DNA of 64,000 nt. It comes from Mastigamoeba balamuthi (lineage: Eukaryota; Evosea; Mastigamoebida; Mastigamoebidae). The notes beneath the pieces were generated by a model. That model had not been told where the DNA came from and made no database searches. It saw only the letters and a program-made list of their open reading frames with translations. Of the stretch, positions 10,324-21,924 are shown in pieces. Location of the stretch: assembly GCA_902651635.1 (NCBI GenBank), contig CACRSC010000472.1, positions 628,787 to 692,786 of the forward strand, written 5' to 3'. Each line of letters opens with the position of its first letter. Within the stretch, counting starts at the first letter, position 1. A program made the position numbers and the translations under genes.

Positions 10324-12571
10324 ATGCGGTTCTCCGTTTCTGTTGCCCTCACGCACAGGTCCGTGACAACTGCCGAGGCAGTCACAGGCACCGTTTGCAT
10401 CAGCAACGCGCTGCCGGTGGCTGTGACGACTGTAGACGTGGCAGTCCGCGGTGAGGTCATGGTCCACCACGTCCCCTCGGCCTCGGACGGCAACGGCCGC
10501 TCGATCTCGGCCCCCAACGACTGGCACAGGCGCACCACGTTCTACGAGATGTCTCCGCCAGCGACGTGCTACGACGAGGCGAGGTGCTTTCGCGTTTGCT
10601 TGCCGGTTCCGTCGACGAAAAACCGGAAAAAAACTCGTCTCTGGCGGAGCTCTTGCCCGAATACAGCGACTGACACGTGGGCCCGCATTTCTTCAGGTGC
10701 GCCAGCGAGCAGACAGTCACGGAGCTCGCGCCAGGGCGCCACGTGCTGCCGTTCAGCTTCACGCTGCCGGCGGACCTGCCTGTCAGCTTCCGCTCGCGGT
10801 CTGGCGACGAGCACATGATGTACTTCGTGCGCGCGTGCGTGCACTGCGCCTGCAACGGCAGCAAGGTGAGCGGGCGGCCACTTCGCAGCCCCAGCGACGC
10901 GGGACTCAACGGAGCAAACAGGGGGGCAGGACGGACAAGCGGAGCGCAGAGACCCCTCTGGCCGTCGTGGCCAACAGCGCCACCGTCACGCAGGAGCGCA
11001 CCGAGGCGCAGACGGGCACGGCCAACGGTGTGGCCATCACGTGCAGCGTGAACAAGACGGCAGCGGTGGGAACCGCGGTGTCTGCCAGCATCGCCATCAG
11101 CAACGCAGGCGCGGGGGCCAGGGACATCAGCAGGGTGGCCGTCAGGCTCTACGGGCACCACGAGTTCGGCAACAGCGTCGTGCACGTGGTCCACGCAGAG
11201 AAGACGCTCTCCAGGATCGAGGCAGGGGCGACCCTCGAGAGAAACGTGAGCAGTCCCAGTGACTCACCCCGCTCAATCGGCTCACGTTCTCGCAGATCGA
11301 CATTGCCGTGCCCGCCGAGGCCATGCCGGACGCGGTGGCCGGCGACCTACAATGGAGGAACTTCCTCTGTGCGCTCTTGTTTGCGTTGCACCCTTCTGGG
11401 CTGAACCATCGCAGGTGTCGAGGCGTTCACCGGGGCATTCAGGAAGAACGTGCAGCTGCAAGTTCCTCTGCCGCTGCTCGCGCCCTGTGCAGTGCCCGCC
11501 TCTGTGCTGACGGAGCGCTCAAAAGAGATGAAGATGGCCAGGAACTTCGGACAGCGCGTCGCGTTCTTCGGCACACATCATCGGGGCCCTCCCATGTACT
11601 CGCAGAGTCCCGAGTGCCCACCTGGCTGGGAGAGAGTCCAGTCGCCGTCGGGCACAGTGTACCTCGACCACGCCAGCCGCGCCTGCAGCGATGTCCCCGG
11701 CGGTCCGTCCAACGGCGTGCCCTACCCGCTGTGGGAGAGCCTCTGCCTACCTGCCGGCTGGTCGAGGGCCTCGAACGACGGAGAGCAGTACTTCGTGGAC
11801 CACGTCAACGGCGCGACCTCGTGGGAGGACCCTCGCCCTCCTGGCAGCCGCGCTCCTGCGGCTGCTGGCATCGTGACGCCCACGATCGACGTCACTGTGA
11901 TGCGAGGCAGAGGGCTTGGCGCTCGAGGCAGAGGGAGGCCAGACCCGTACTGCTCTGTCATGAGCTGGTCCGCGACAGGTCCCAAGGCCATCAAGACTGC
12001 CGCTGCTAGGAAGTCGCGCGATCCAGTGTGGAGCGCTCTGGATGGGAACACGCTACGCATCCGCGACGGGGTCGAGGCGAGGAACAACGTGGTCGTGTAC
12101 GTGCGGGACAAGAGTCTTCTGTGGGACTGCACGCTGGGCTGTGTGGACATCGACGTCTCTAGACTGCCTCCAGATGTGCCAGTCCAGCAGTGGTTCCCAG
12201 TGACCGACAGCAGTTCGAGAGTGAGTTCCCCGCCCTTGTGCGCATCTGGCTTAGCTGAAGCAACGCAGGCGACCGGGTCGATTCTCGTGCGCCTTCTCCT
12301 GCACAGCAATCCGCTCGCACCCGCACCTGCTCCTGGGACGAAGCGCGCCATCGAGGTGGGGACCGACGCCCTCCAGACCAGAGGGCAGTCGAACGAGATG
12401 ACCTACGCTACGTCCACACCCGCGTATTCTCCCGAATCGGGCGAGGCTGTAGCTCTGCTACAGTCGGAGCTCGACGTCGCTCCCGCGTGCAACAGCTGCA
12501 CTGAGGCCACGCCGGGTACGGCCCAGTCGACCAGCAGCCGGTGGAGCCGCCGTTCGAAACTTGCGTTTTGA
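10324..12571 (+). CDS. Arrestin-WW-C2 domain protein, tandem copy 2
   Basis: Six exons: 10324-10583, 10697-10865, 10922-11245, 11296-11368, 11415-12220, 12269-12571, giving 644 aa. Domain order is as in copy 1: arrestin-like region with APGRHVLPFSFTLPADLP and MMYFVRA, then SIAISNAGAGARDISR and RLYGHHEFGN. A degenerate WW begins at CPPGWERVQS, and a full WW at LPAGWSRASNDGEQYFVDH, ending SWEDPR. The C2 domain contains the canonical DPY (RPDPYCSVM) and VYVRDKSLLWDCTLG. Exon 4 (73 nt) and exon 5 (806 nt) have exactly the same lengths as in copy 1, and all five introns keep the same phases (2,0,0,1,0). The last intron (12221-12268) is 48 nt without an in-frame stop, so its retention would insert 16 residues. 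The acceptor of intron 2 was chosen at 10921 because only that one keeps frame. Confidence 0.9.
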
Positions 12572-13106
12572 GACAGCCCCACAGCACCTGGGAGTGGTAG
12601 CAAAACCAATTTCAATAGAAACTGGTTCTACGCACATCAGGAGACAGTCGGCCGTGCTCTCTTCTCTCTCTTGCCGGCCTTTGTTGTTTTTCCCGTGCTG
12701 GGGCAGAGGGAAGGCAACAGCGCAAAGCAGTCAAGCCACCGTCGAGTGGTACCCGGACACGACGCCTCGTCACACCGACGTGGACATAGGCTCAAACGGG
12801 TTGCCGTCGCGCCCCTCTCAACTGTGTGAGTGTTGAGAAAACCAGCTGAACAGCAGTCAGATCTGGGTGCGGGCCTGAAATGCGGACCGGAAATATCTGT
12901 TGACGTTCCGTTTCCATGCCCCGCCGTGTCCGTGGCCGAGCAGATGGCCCAGCCCGCACCAACGAGCAGCCCTGGGGTTCCACCTCTGACCCAGGGCGGT
13001 TGTCCGGAACCGCTTCTGTCATTGAATTCTGCATCGCGGAAGAAGGAAATCCCACGTCATTGTAAACACATCAGGCTGAGTGACAACAAGCCCTCGCAGA
13101 GCCACC
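12572..13106. other. Spacer between arrestin copies 2 and 3
   Basis: No gene was recognised in these 535 bases. An AATATCT heptamer lies at 12892-12898, 209 bp upstream of the copy 3 ATG, further away than is typical for this element. The ATG of copy 3 sits in a strong context, GCCACCATGG. Confidence 0.45.
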
Positions 13107-15340
13107 ATGGGGTTCGTCGTGACCACGCAGCTCACGCACAAGTCAGTGACCACCGCCGAGCCCGTCACGGGCGTCGTGTGCATCAGCTGCACCCGGCCGG
13201 CGGCTGTCGTGGGGCCCGTCGAGGTGTCGGTCCGCGGGGAGGCGATGGTCCACTGCATCGTCACGGCCAGCGGCGACCGCTTCTGCGCAGCCGGCATAGA
13301 CTGGGTGGACCGCACGACCTTCTACACCATGTCTCCTCCGGCCCACTGCTACGATGAGTCGAGGTAAGACCGTTCTCGTCTCGTGGTTTCCCTTCTTCCG
13401 TTTTTCTCGCGATTCGTGCACCAATTGTTCCGCTCATGTGTTAATTTCGGTCACGTGGCGCTTCTGACGTGCCGCTTTCAGATGCGTCGGGGCAGGCTCC
13501 GTGACAGAGTACCCACCGGGTCGCCACTTGCTGCCGTTCAGCTTCACGCTGCCCGGGGACCTGCCTGTCAGCATGCGGTCGCGCACAGGGCAGGAGCACC
13601 TCATGTACTTTGTGCGGGCCCGTGTGCAATTCGCCAACGGAAAGGTAGCTGAGACTTCTGAGAAGCAACCCGACTCAGGGCAAAACACCCGCCAGAAGGA
13701 CGCGTGGAGCGAGGAGGTGCCTATCGCTGTCGTGGCCAACAACGCGGCTGTCACGCAGGAGCATACTCTCGTCCAGTCGGACCCGAATCCGGACGGCGTG
13801 ACGATAACGTGCGACGTGAACAGCGTCGCTGCTATTGGGTCGGTTGTGCGAGCCAGGATCACGATCAGCAACAGAGGAGAGGGAGCGAAGGACATCACCC
13901 AGGCCAGAGTCACCCTCGTAGGGCACCACGAGTTCGAGAACGGCGTCGTGCATGCGGTCCACTCGACGGCTGCTCTCCCGGTTGTGAGGGCAGATTCAGT
14001 CCTCGACACCACCGTGCGATAATTCCTTTTCAACGACGATGGCTTATCTCCAGCTCAGGTGGATGTGGTTGTGCCACCTGGCGCAATGCCGGACGCTGCT
14101 GTCGCTGACCTCCAGTGGAAGAACCAACTCAGTAATCTCAAGCCAAGACCACCCGTTGCTGACAGCTCTCCCACCCTCTCTCTGCCGCAGTCGTAGAAGC
14201 CGTTGCGGGGTCCTCGGGTCGCAAAGCCCGCCTTGTCGTTCCCCTGTCTCTGATAGTCCCAGTCGGGACAGCCCCAGGTGTGCTGACAGCGCTATCCAAG
14301 GCGCTGAAGATGCCCAGAGACTTCGGTTCCCCCGCCGTGTTTCTGGGGACACATCGCAGCCCTCCTCCCATCTACGAACGCAGTCCCCAGTGCCCCCCGG
14401 GCTGGGAGATGGTTCGCACAGAGTCCGGGACCGTGTATCTCAACCACAGTGCTCGGACCTGCAGCGACACCGCTGGTGGCCCTCCCAACGGGCTCCGCTA
14501 CCCGATGTGGGACAGCGCGAATCTGCCTGACGGGTGGACGAGGGCCCGCACTGACGACGGCGAGGAGTACTTCATCGACCACGCCAACGGAGCCAATTCG
14601 TGGACAGACCCTCGCCCAGGGGAGGACCGTCGGCCCACAGCAGCGAGCATCCGCAGCGCGACACTGGACGTGACAGTGCTCAGCGGGGCAGGTCTGCAGG
14701 TCAAAGGAGGCGGAGCTCCAGATCCATACTGCTGTATTGTGGACTGGACAAAAACCAGGCACATCAAGACAGCAGCCAAGAAGAAGACCCAGAACCCCGT
14801 GTGGACGTCGCTTGACGGGAACACTTTCCGTCTGCGGAACGACCTGGACACGAGGAACAACGTTGGCGTGTATGTGTGGGACAAGAACCTGCTGTGGGAC
14901 AGCTACATTGGGTGTGCCAACGTTGACCTCTGCCGCATTCCGGTGGACACGCCAGTCCTTCAGTGGCTCACCGTTTCCAACGCCGAAGTTCGCTCTGATA
15001 TCCGACTATCTCACTGACCTCAGTACCTCAGGGGGTGGATTGCGGGTCTCTGCTGGTCCGCATTTGTCTACACGGGGTTCCAGAGGGTCCCATGCCAGCC
15101 CCAGGAGCCCACCCGGCCATTGATGATGCAGAGAGCACGCTATCGAGAATGTCGCAGTTGGAAACTAACGAGATGACTGCCCCGCTCCTGGCCTCCCCCT
15201 CTTGGAACGCCGAATTCGAGGGTGCAACCTCTCCAGATCTGTCTGAGGCACTGCAGGGCCTGGACCTCAACGACCGTTCAACGTGCACTGCAGGAACAGC
15301 CTCGACGCCCAGGCAGCAGAAGGTCGGATTTCTGTTTTGA
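13107..15340 (+). CDS. Arrestin-WW-C2 domain protein, tandem copy 3
   Basis: Six exons: 13107-13363, 13482-13644, 13696-14013, 14059-14131, 14191-14987, 15032-15340, giving 638 aa. The arrestin-like part has YPPGRHLLPFSFTLPGDLP and LMYFVRA, then ARITISNRGEGAKDI and TLVGHHEFEN. The degenerate WW starts at CPPGWEMVRT; the full WW is LPDGWTRARTDDGEEYFIDH ending SWTDPR. The C2 domain has APDPYCCIVDW and VYVWDKNLLWDSYIG. Exon 4 is 73 nt as in the other copies, and the five intron positions and phases are identical. It looks closer to copy 1 than to copy 2 in the C2 region (for example AAKKKT and ETRNNV-like strings). Intron 2 (13645-13695, 51 nt) has no in-frame stop. Function as for copy 1, a putative membrane-cargo scaffold. 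Confidence 0.9.
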
Positions 15341-15525
15341 GAATTGACAGTTCCCTCTTTTGTTGGAGGTTCCCCAAACAAGGTGAAAGGAATAAAAAGA
15401 CAGAGACATTTCATGGAGCTGGAGACCTGAATGTTGCAGGGAACATCTATTTGGAGGAAGAGAGCCCGTCCAGTGGCACGGGGGGATCTCTCGGTGCTGT
15501 TGTCCTGTCTTTATAGCAGTACGCC

Positions 15526-15732
15526 ATGGTCGTCGAGTTGCAGCCCACGGGTGCCAAAGATCAGGAAGGAGTTGCTGTCCCTGAACAGGAATCTGTCACT
15601 GGCATCGTTGCTATCGAAGTCCCCAGTGCCTGCATGGGGCTGTTCTTGCAGATGACAGAAAGGGCCGCGAGCCCCAACAAGGTCCAGTTGGCTACCTTGT
15701 GCAGCAGGCCTGATCGACCTGTAGGTGATTGA
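15526..15732 (+). CDS. Short arrestin-N-like ORF, possibly a gene fragment
   Basis: A 68-aa frame starts at an ATG in GCCATGG context. It reads MVVELQPTGAKDQEG, then VPEQESVTGIVAIEV, which resembles the opening strands of an arrestin domain (a v/PGE-S-V-x-G-x-V pattern) and lies 185 bp after arrestin copy 3. A possible donor at 15721 and acceptor at 15762 would extend the frame to about 15874, but no PxPpG/LPFSF block or WW/C2 sequence was found downstream. It may be a truncated duplicate or a small unrelated gene. Confidence 0.35.
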   Translation: MVVELQPTGAKDQEGVAVPEQESVTGIVAIEVPSACMGLFLQMTERAASPNKVQLATLCSRPDRPVGD

Positions 15733-15874
15733 GAAGAAGAAGGGCTCCGGCTGCCTTAACAGGTCCTTGATGGTCGCCGTTTAAGCACCCTCGCACCCCG
15801 TGCACGGATTGTCCTTTTGAACCCACAAAACCAATCCGAAAAGGGCGCGCCACAACCAGCCTCAATGCTGCCAT

Positions 15875-16084
15875 GAGCGGCCGTAAACCTCCACCATTCA
15901 CCCACCGCCATTTGCTTTCAGGTGCACCTGCAACCTCACCCACACCCAGCAAGGTTCCGATAATGGTTCTTCTCGTGGTGGAAATGCCACAGATGGTCAG
16001 TTATCCCTTACAAAACTGGCTTGGAAAAATAAAAGGGTATTGGGCTTGAGGTTGAACAGACGTGGTGCGTGTGCTGGCTGGAGT
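15875..16084. other. Spacer before the PIKfyve 3' end
   Basis: No gene was recognised here. The stretch next to 16085 contains AATAAAAG near 16029 on the plus strand and serves as 3' flank of the minus-strand PIKfyve gene. Confidence 0.4.
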
Positions 16085-19000
16085 TCAGGTGATGGGAAGA
16101 CAGGTATGGTGGTCGGGGACTAGGAGCAGGTATGCGGCAATCGACTCGCAGAACCTCTCGCGATAGTCGTCGGGCGAGATGACCGTGGGCTTGTCCTGGT
16201 ACGCCGCCGTCTTGATCAGCGTCTCGACGGCCTTGTCCCACGTGTACGCGCGCATGTAGTCGATGATGCCCGTGACGATCTGCTTGCTGTTGGCGTCGAT
16301 CCCCACGATCATCGAGTAGTCGACGACGCCGATCGACGTGAGGAACCGCGTGTCGTTCTCCACGCCCGCCCACAGCCTCTGTTTCGAGCACTCGTCGATG
16401 CACAGCGGCGACGAGTGCATCGCTGGGAAAGGGGGCACCCAGTGCAGCTGTCAGTCGCAACAATAACGCCCCTAAGTGGCGGGGCGAGTCGACGAACACT
16501 TCTTGAGGTTGCCGTCGAGGTGGACGCGGCGGGGGTCGTTGACGAAGCGGCCGCGGATGGCGCCCTTGAGGTCGTAGATCTTGTCGAGCGACCTGCCGAA
16601 GAAGAGGTTCTCCATGACGAGGAAGTTGTACTTGTAGCTCGTCGACGGCGTCCGCAGGCGCAGGCTGTACACCCCGAAGACCTTGCCGAGCTGCGACGGC
16701 ATGGTGCGCGGGCCCAGCACCTCGGCCATGTGCCTGAAGTACGCGGGGCCCGAGTCCATGAAGCTGTTGACCTCGATCGAGCTCATCTGCTTGATCACAA
16801 AGCGGTCGTCCCACGACTTCTCGAACCGCGCGCGCGTCTTGCCGCCCGTCGTGCCCCAGCTGAAGCAGTGGCTCAGCGACGCGATGTACTCGCGCTCGCC
16901 GTCGCCGGCACCCAGCACGAGCCTGCGCAGCCCGCTGAACTGCCGCGCAAAGTACACGCGGCACGAGAACTCGCGCTTCTGGCCCTCGGTCCGCATGCGC
17001 ACGGTGATGTGCCCCTTGGAGTCGCACATCATGTCCTCCATCGGGTCGCTCGCGCTCGCGCTGCTCTCGGGGGCCCGCGGCCCCTGCGCCGCCCTCTCCT
17101 CGGGCTGAGGTGTCAACGCCGGCGTGGGTATCGCGGAGCCCTGCGCGCTGCCCTCGGGCGCAGTGCCCTCGCGCGCGGGCGTCGGCGTCACGGACCCTGG
17201 CGTCGGCGTCGACGCGCCGCTCGAGCCGTCCCAGTGGCCCGCCTGCAAGCGCCGCGAGTACTCGGCGCAGCCCAGCGTGTAGGCGATGAGCGACGAGGGC
17301 TCGCCCTCGTAGACGATCACGTCGGGCGCCCCCTGCGGCAGGTAGAGCTCGCCGTTCTCGGTCGTGGGGTCCTTGGCCACCGCCAGCAGCGCCGCAGCGG
17401 CCGCCGCAGCCGCCTGGGCCTCGCTCTCGCGGTCCCTCTCGCGGTCTCTGCCCGAGCTCCTCGCCGACGACGACGGGGTGATGGCGATCGGCGTGGCCGC
17501 TGGCGGCGGCGTCACCACAGCCACCGCTGCGCTCACGGCGGCCGCGACAGGCTGCAGGACGTCGGCAGAGGGCCTCTTGAACGAGGACGACAGCGGGACC
17601 GGCAGCTCCGAGCGGCTCCTGCGCTTGCCCGTCCCCGGCGCCTCGCTCTCGGACAGCGGCCCCGCGGCGGCCGCGGCGGGCACGCTCGAGAGCTCCAGCG
17701 TGCTGTTGCGCGGGCTGATGGTCGCGGGGCTCAGGCCGTCGTCCTCTGCGTCGCTGTCGCCCGGCCGCGGCGACGCCGGCGCCGAGACGGGGACGTACGA
17801 GTCGCACTCGGCGGTGAGCCTGCGCCTGCTGCTGCCGCCGTCTGCGAGGCTCTGGAGCTTCTTCCAGTTGTACTCGCTGATCTCGAGGAACTGCCTCGCC
17901 AGCCCGCGCCCCGCTGCCGGGGCCGCGGCCGCCGCGGGCCTGACGACGCTCGCCGCCGCCTGCTGCTGCCCGTTGGCGTCGAACTCCACGTCCTCGACGC
18001 CCAGGAGGGGGCCCGAGGGGCGCGGCATCGCGGTGACGTCGGGTATCTCGGAGGCGCTGTTGTTGGCCGACGGGGCCTCGGAGCTCTGCGGCGACGGCGT
18101 CGGGGGCGTCGGCGACGGGGCCTCGCGCTGCACGCGCAGCAGGCGCGTCGTGCGCTCGCGCAGGAGCTCCGCGCGGATCGAGAGCGGCTCGCTGGCCTCC
18201 TCGGCCGACTCCCTGAGCGCCGCGGCCCACGAAGCGTGCGCCTCGTGCAGCTCCCGGCACAGCGCCGCGAGCAGCGGCATGTCGCCGCCCTCGAGAGACG
18301 CCTGGGCGACGCGCGAGCGCAGCTCCTCGCGGTCCTCGGAGCTGCGCGAGAGCAGCAGGCGCGTGACGGCCAGCGGGGCGAACGTGCCCGTCTCGGTCGA
18401 CAGCTCCGACTCGGCCGCGTGCGCCAGCGTCCTCAGGTGCGCGTCGATGGCGTCGTACACGCGGCTCACGCACGTCTGCAGCGCAGCGAAGCGCCTGTCC
18501 ATCTCGGCGCGCGTCAGCGGCGACCTGCGGTCCGCGGCGATGCGCAGCGGCGGCGGCACGACCTCGCTGACGGCCAGCGCCGAGTAGGCGAACTGCGCGA
18601 CGAGCGTCCTGCGCGAGAAGCAGCGGACGTGCTGGCGCGGCGAGTGCGTGCAGAGGCCCGTGAGCATCGGCTCCTTGCCGTGCAGCGTCAGGTCGAGGAA
18701 CTTGGCCAGCGACAGCGACCACGACTCGCGCGAGAGCGGCCTGCACTGCGTGCTGTGCCCGCAGGCCCGGCACCAGCTCCACACGAGCACCGCGTCCTCG
18801 TCGGCGTCGCTGCTCAGCTGCGGCACGGGCACCCCGCTGCCGTCGGCCGCGAACAGCCGCCGGGGCTTCGTCGCCGCCTGGCCCGCTGGCGACGGCGACG
18901 ACGACGACGACGACGAGGGCGGGGCGTCGCTTGTGTTGTCGACGGTGATGTCGACGCGGCCGCCGCCGTGCAGGAACGAGCGCTCATGCTCGAGGACGGG

Positions 19001-21394
19001 GCGGCCGCAGGCGGCGCTCGGGCAGCGCTGGCCGACGTTGAAGCAGTACTGCTCGAGGAAGTTGCCGAGGCACATGTCGCTCCTGCCGCTGTAGTAGTCG
19101 ACGCGGTGGTACTCGAACGGTATGCACTGCGACGCCTGCACGCCCTTGTCCGCCGCCGCCTGCTGCCGCAGCGCCACCGCGTAGACGAGCAGCATCGACT
19201 GGTACGCGCCCACCGGGTGCGCGAGCTCGTACGTGCGCGCGACGCTCCTGCCCATCGCCGCCGCCTCTGCGCGCACGTCCTGCGGGCGCGGCTGGACGCC
19301 CGGCGGCGCGTCGACGGCGACGACGACGTCGGTGCCCGAGACGTCCGCGTGCACGAGGTACACGCGGCTGTGCTCGGACCGCGGCGGCCCCGGCGTGAAC
19401 GTCAGCGCCTGCGGGTTGGGGCAGAACCCCCCGGGCCTGCGCCCCGCCGCCACCGACAGCACGCGCGCGACCGGCGCCCTGCGCCTGAGCACCCGCACGC
19501 TGGGGCTGCACGACAGCACGCGGTCGCCGTGCGGCGCGGCGGCGGGCGAGGGCGGAACGGGCTCGGGCTCGCGCGCCGTGTGCACGTAGCTGAGGTCGCC
19601 GACGTCCGAGGCGTCGAGGATGAACGCGCGCTCGGCCAGCAGCGTGTGGGCCGCGTAGACGCCGAAGCGCGCGACGCGGCGGACCTCGCGCAGCTCGGCG
19701 GCGCGCGGGCCCTCGAGCAGGATGGTGCCGCCGAGGTCCGACGGGCCCTCGAAGAAGAGGTACGTCTTGGCGCCCCACTCGCACGCGAACGTCTCGACGT
19801 AGGCCGACTTACAGCGTCCCATGTACGGCGGGCCGTCCTCGTCCTCGTCGCCTACGCCACCGCCGCCGCCGCCGCCCTCGAGGCGGGCGACGCTGGGGAG
19901 GACCTCGGCGCCGACGTAGCGCGCGATGCGGCGCATGAGCGCGGGGCGCGTGTTGGAGACGAGCGCGATGCCGTGGGCGAGGAAGAACTCGACGGCGAGG
20001 CGCGAGGCCATGCGCGAGCAGACGACAATGTCGGGGCGCTGCGCGGCGATGCGCGAGACCAGCAGCCGCAGGTACTCGCGCTCCTGGGCCAGCACGTCGT
20101 CGATCGAGAGCAGGCGCCCGTCGCGGTGCTGGTACTCGAGCGAGCAGCTCAGCATCAGCACGCGCGGCCGCTCGAACCGCGTCCGCATCGCGCGGTGCGC
20201 CACGTTCTTGCGCACGGCGACGGCGTCGACGTAGCGGCACGACGCCGCGGGCGCGGGCACCAGCTTGACCTTGACGTACTTGCGCGCGTCGGGGCTCCTG
20301 TCGCACGGCCGCGGCACGACGCGCGACGCGGCCTCGGCGCAGACGCACGCGACGGCGTGCGGCCAGTACTCGGGCGCCACGCGCTGGGCGGCCGCGCACT
20401 CGCGCACGAGCTGCTCCATGTGCTGGCCCGCCTGCTGGCCGAGCACCGCCACGCAGGGGTCCGCCAGCGCCTGCTGCGGCGACGGCGAGCGCGAGGGCGA
20501 GGGCATCGCCGAGCAGCTCGGGCTGCTCTCGGCCGAGACGAGCGACGACGTCGAGGCCGCCGAGCAGTGGCCGGCGAGGCGCTGGCGCAGGCGCGCGGCA
20601 GACCGCAGCGGCGAGCCCGTCGACGACGACGCAGAGGCCGGCGACGACGCCAGCGCGACCGCCAGCGACGACGACGCCGACAGCGAGGGCGCGTGCACGC
20701 TCAGGACCGCCGCTGCTGGCGACGCCACGACGGCGGCCGCCGCCTCTGCGTGGTCCCTCAGGCAGTTCTCGCACGCCCTCACCTTGGGCCCCGCCTCCCT
20801 CAGTGACGTGTAGAAGCAGCACCTGCCGCGCCGAGGTAAGGAAAAAAAACCGCTGAGGGAAAAAGGAAACCCGTCGACCGGAACGGGAAACCGGTGGGGG
20901 TATGACGTGGAGGCGGCGCACTTGGAGCAGAAGACCTGGCCGCAGATGCGGCAGTGGTGGCGGCGGCGGAAGGCGTTGAAGGGCTGGTGGCACTCGTGGC
21001 ACGAGGCGCACACGTCGTCGCTCATCCAGTAGTGCCGCGCCTCGCTCCGCGCCACGTCAGCAACGGCGGCGCCTGCGGCCCCGCGACCCCCGCGCTGCGC
21101 CTGCGGCTGCTGCTGCCCCTGCCGCTGCTGGGCCTGCGCGGCCTCCTGCTGCTGCTGGGCGCCGTAGGGGACCGCCGCGTCGTCGCCGGAGCTGTCGTCG
21201 CCGGCGGATGACGTGGAGGACGACGGGCGGAAGATGCGGATCAGCGAGAACTGCTTGGGCTTGCTGCGCGCGGTGAACTCGGTGAGGACGGCCGGGTCTG
21301 CGCAGAGGTCCTCGTAGGGCCGCGTCTGCGTCGGCGCGGCTCGCGGGGGCCGTGGCGCTGCTGCGACCGCCGCGCCGCCGCCTGCGCGCTGCAT
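16085..21394 (-). CDS. PIKfyve/Fab1-type phosphatidylinositol-3-phosphate 5-kinase
   Basis: Three exons: 21394-20907, 20822-16498, 16422-16085, giving 1716 aa, a normal size for the family. It makes PI(3,5)P2 on endosomes and lysosomes. A FYVE zinc finger (about residues 120-185: WMSDDVCASCH, RRRHHCRICGQVFCSKC, RACENC) is split by intron 1. A CCT/TCP1 chaperonin-like domain spans roughly 330-560 (RVLMLSCSLEYQHRDGR, DIVVCSRMASRLAVEFF), followed by the cysteine-rich region (DYYSGRSDMCLGNFLE). A long serine/alanine-rich linker follows. The C-terminal kinase (about 1435-1716) has SWGTTGGKTRARFEKSWDDR, FVIKQM, VMENLFFGR, YDLKGAIRGR and, in the last exon, DYSMIVGID. No DEP domain was seen. Intron 1 is 84 nt and free of in-frame stops. 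The plus strand has a 1463-codon antisense shadow frame, an effect of GC bias. Confidence 0.95.
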
Positions 21395-21924
21395 CAGTAA
21401 CGGGCGTGTGCGGGGATACTACCCCGACGATATCGCCCACGGCAAATATCAGCCCCCGCCGAATCAACTGACATCAGCAATCGGAATTAACTTTGGTACA
21501 CCTTCAGTGCGTAGCCACGCGTGGACGCACGCCCGCAGGACAACGTTTGGTGCAACACCATTTCGTTGTTGGAGGGGTTGTGCCGTTGGTGTGTGTGTGG
21601 GGGGGCCACCGTGGTGGGTGTGGGGTTGAGGAATGGGGGTTCGTCAGAGGGGAGGGCCACCGACCGTCGGCGGAGCAGCCAAGGCCTCTGGTTGGCCTGG
21701 CCGACCGCTCCGCCTCACTTGCGGGGGGGAGAGCCCCCTGACGAACCCACGCGCAGAGCACGCAGAGGGCGAATGCTCTTCACTCGCCCACACCCTCGGC
21801 ACAGAGCTCCCTGAGCCAACTGCCTGTCCTGCCTGTCCTGTGCTGCCGCCTTCGCCTGTGCTGCAGCGCTGCTCGCCGACCGCCCCGCCTGGAGAGGTCG
21901 GCTGCTGCGACTGCCCTACCGCCG
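21395..21924. other. Spacer between PIKfyve and the small membrane protein gene
   Basis: No gene was recognised in 530 bases. Next to the PIKfyve ATG (minus) are two GATAT-type motifs (GATATC near 21430 and AAATATC near 21447). Further right lies a G/T-rich stretch, and an 11-bp inverted repeat with arms at 21637-21647 and 21738-21748. Confidence 0.45.

Noticed and set aside
16415-20806. 1463-codon open frame on the plus strand opposite PIKfyve
   Set aside because: It is extremely Arg/Ala-rich with no domain, and the minus strand encodes a complete PIKfyve. High GC third positions leave few stop codons in the antisense frame.
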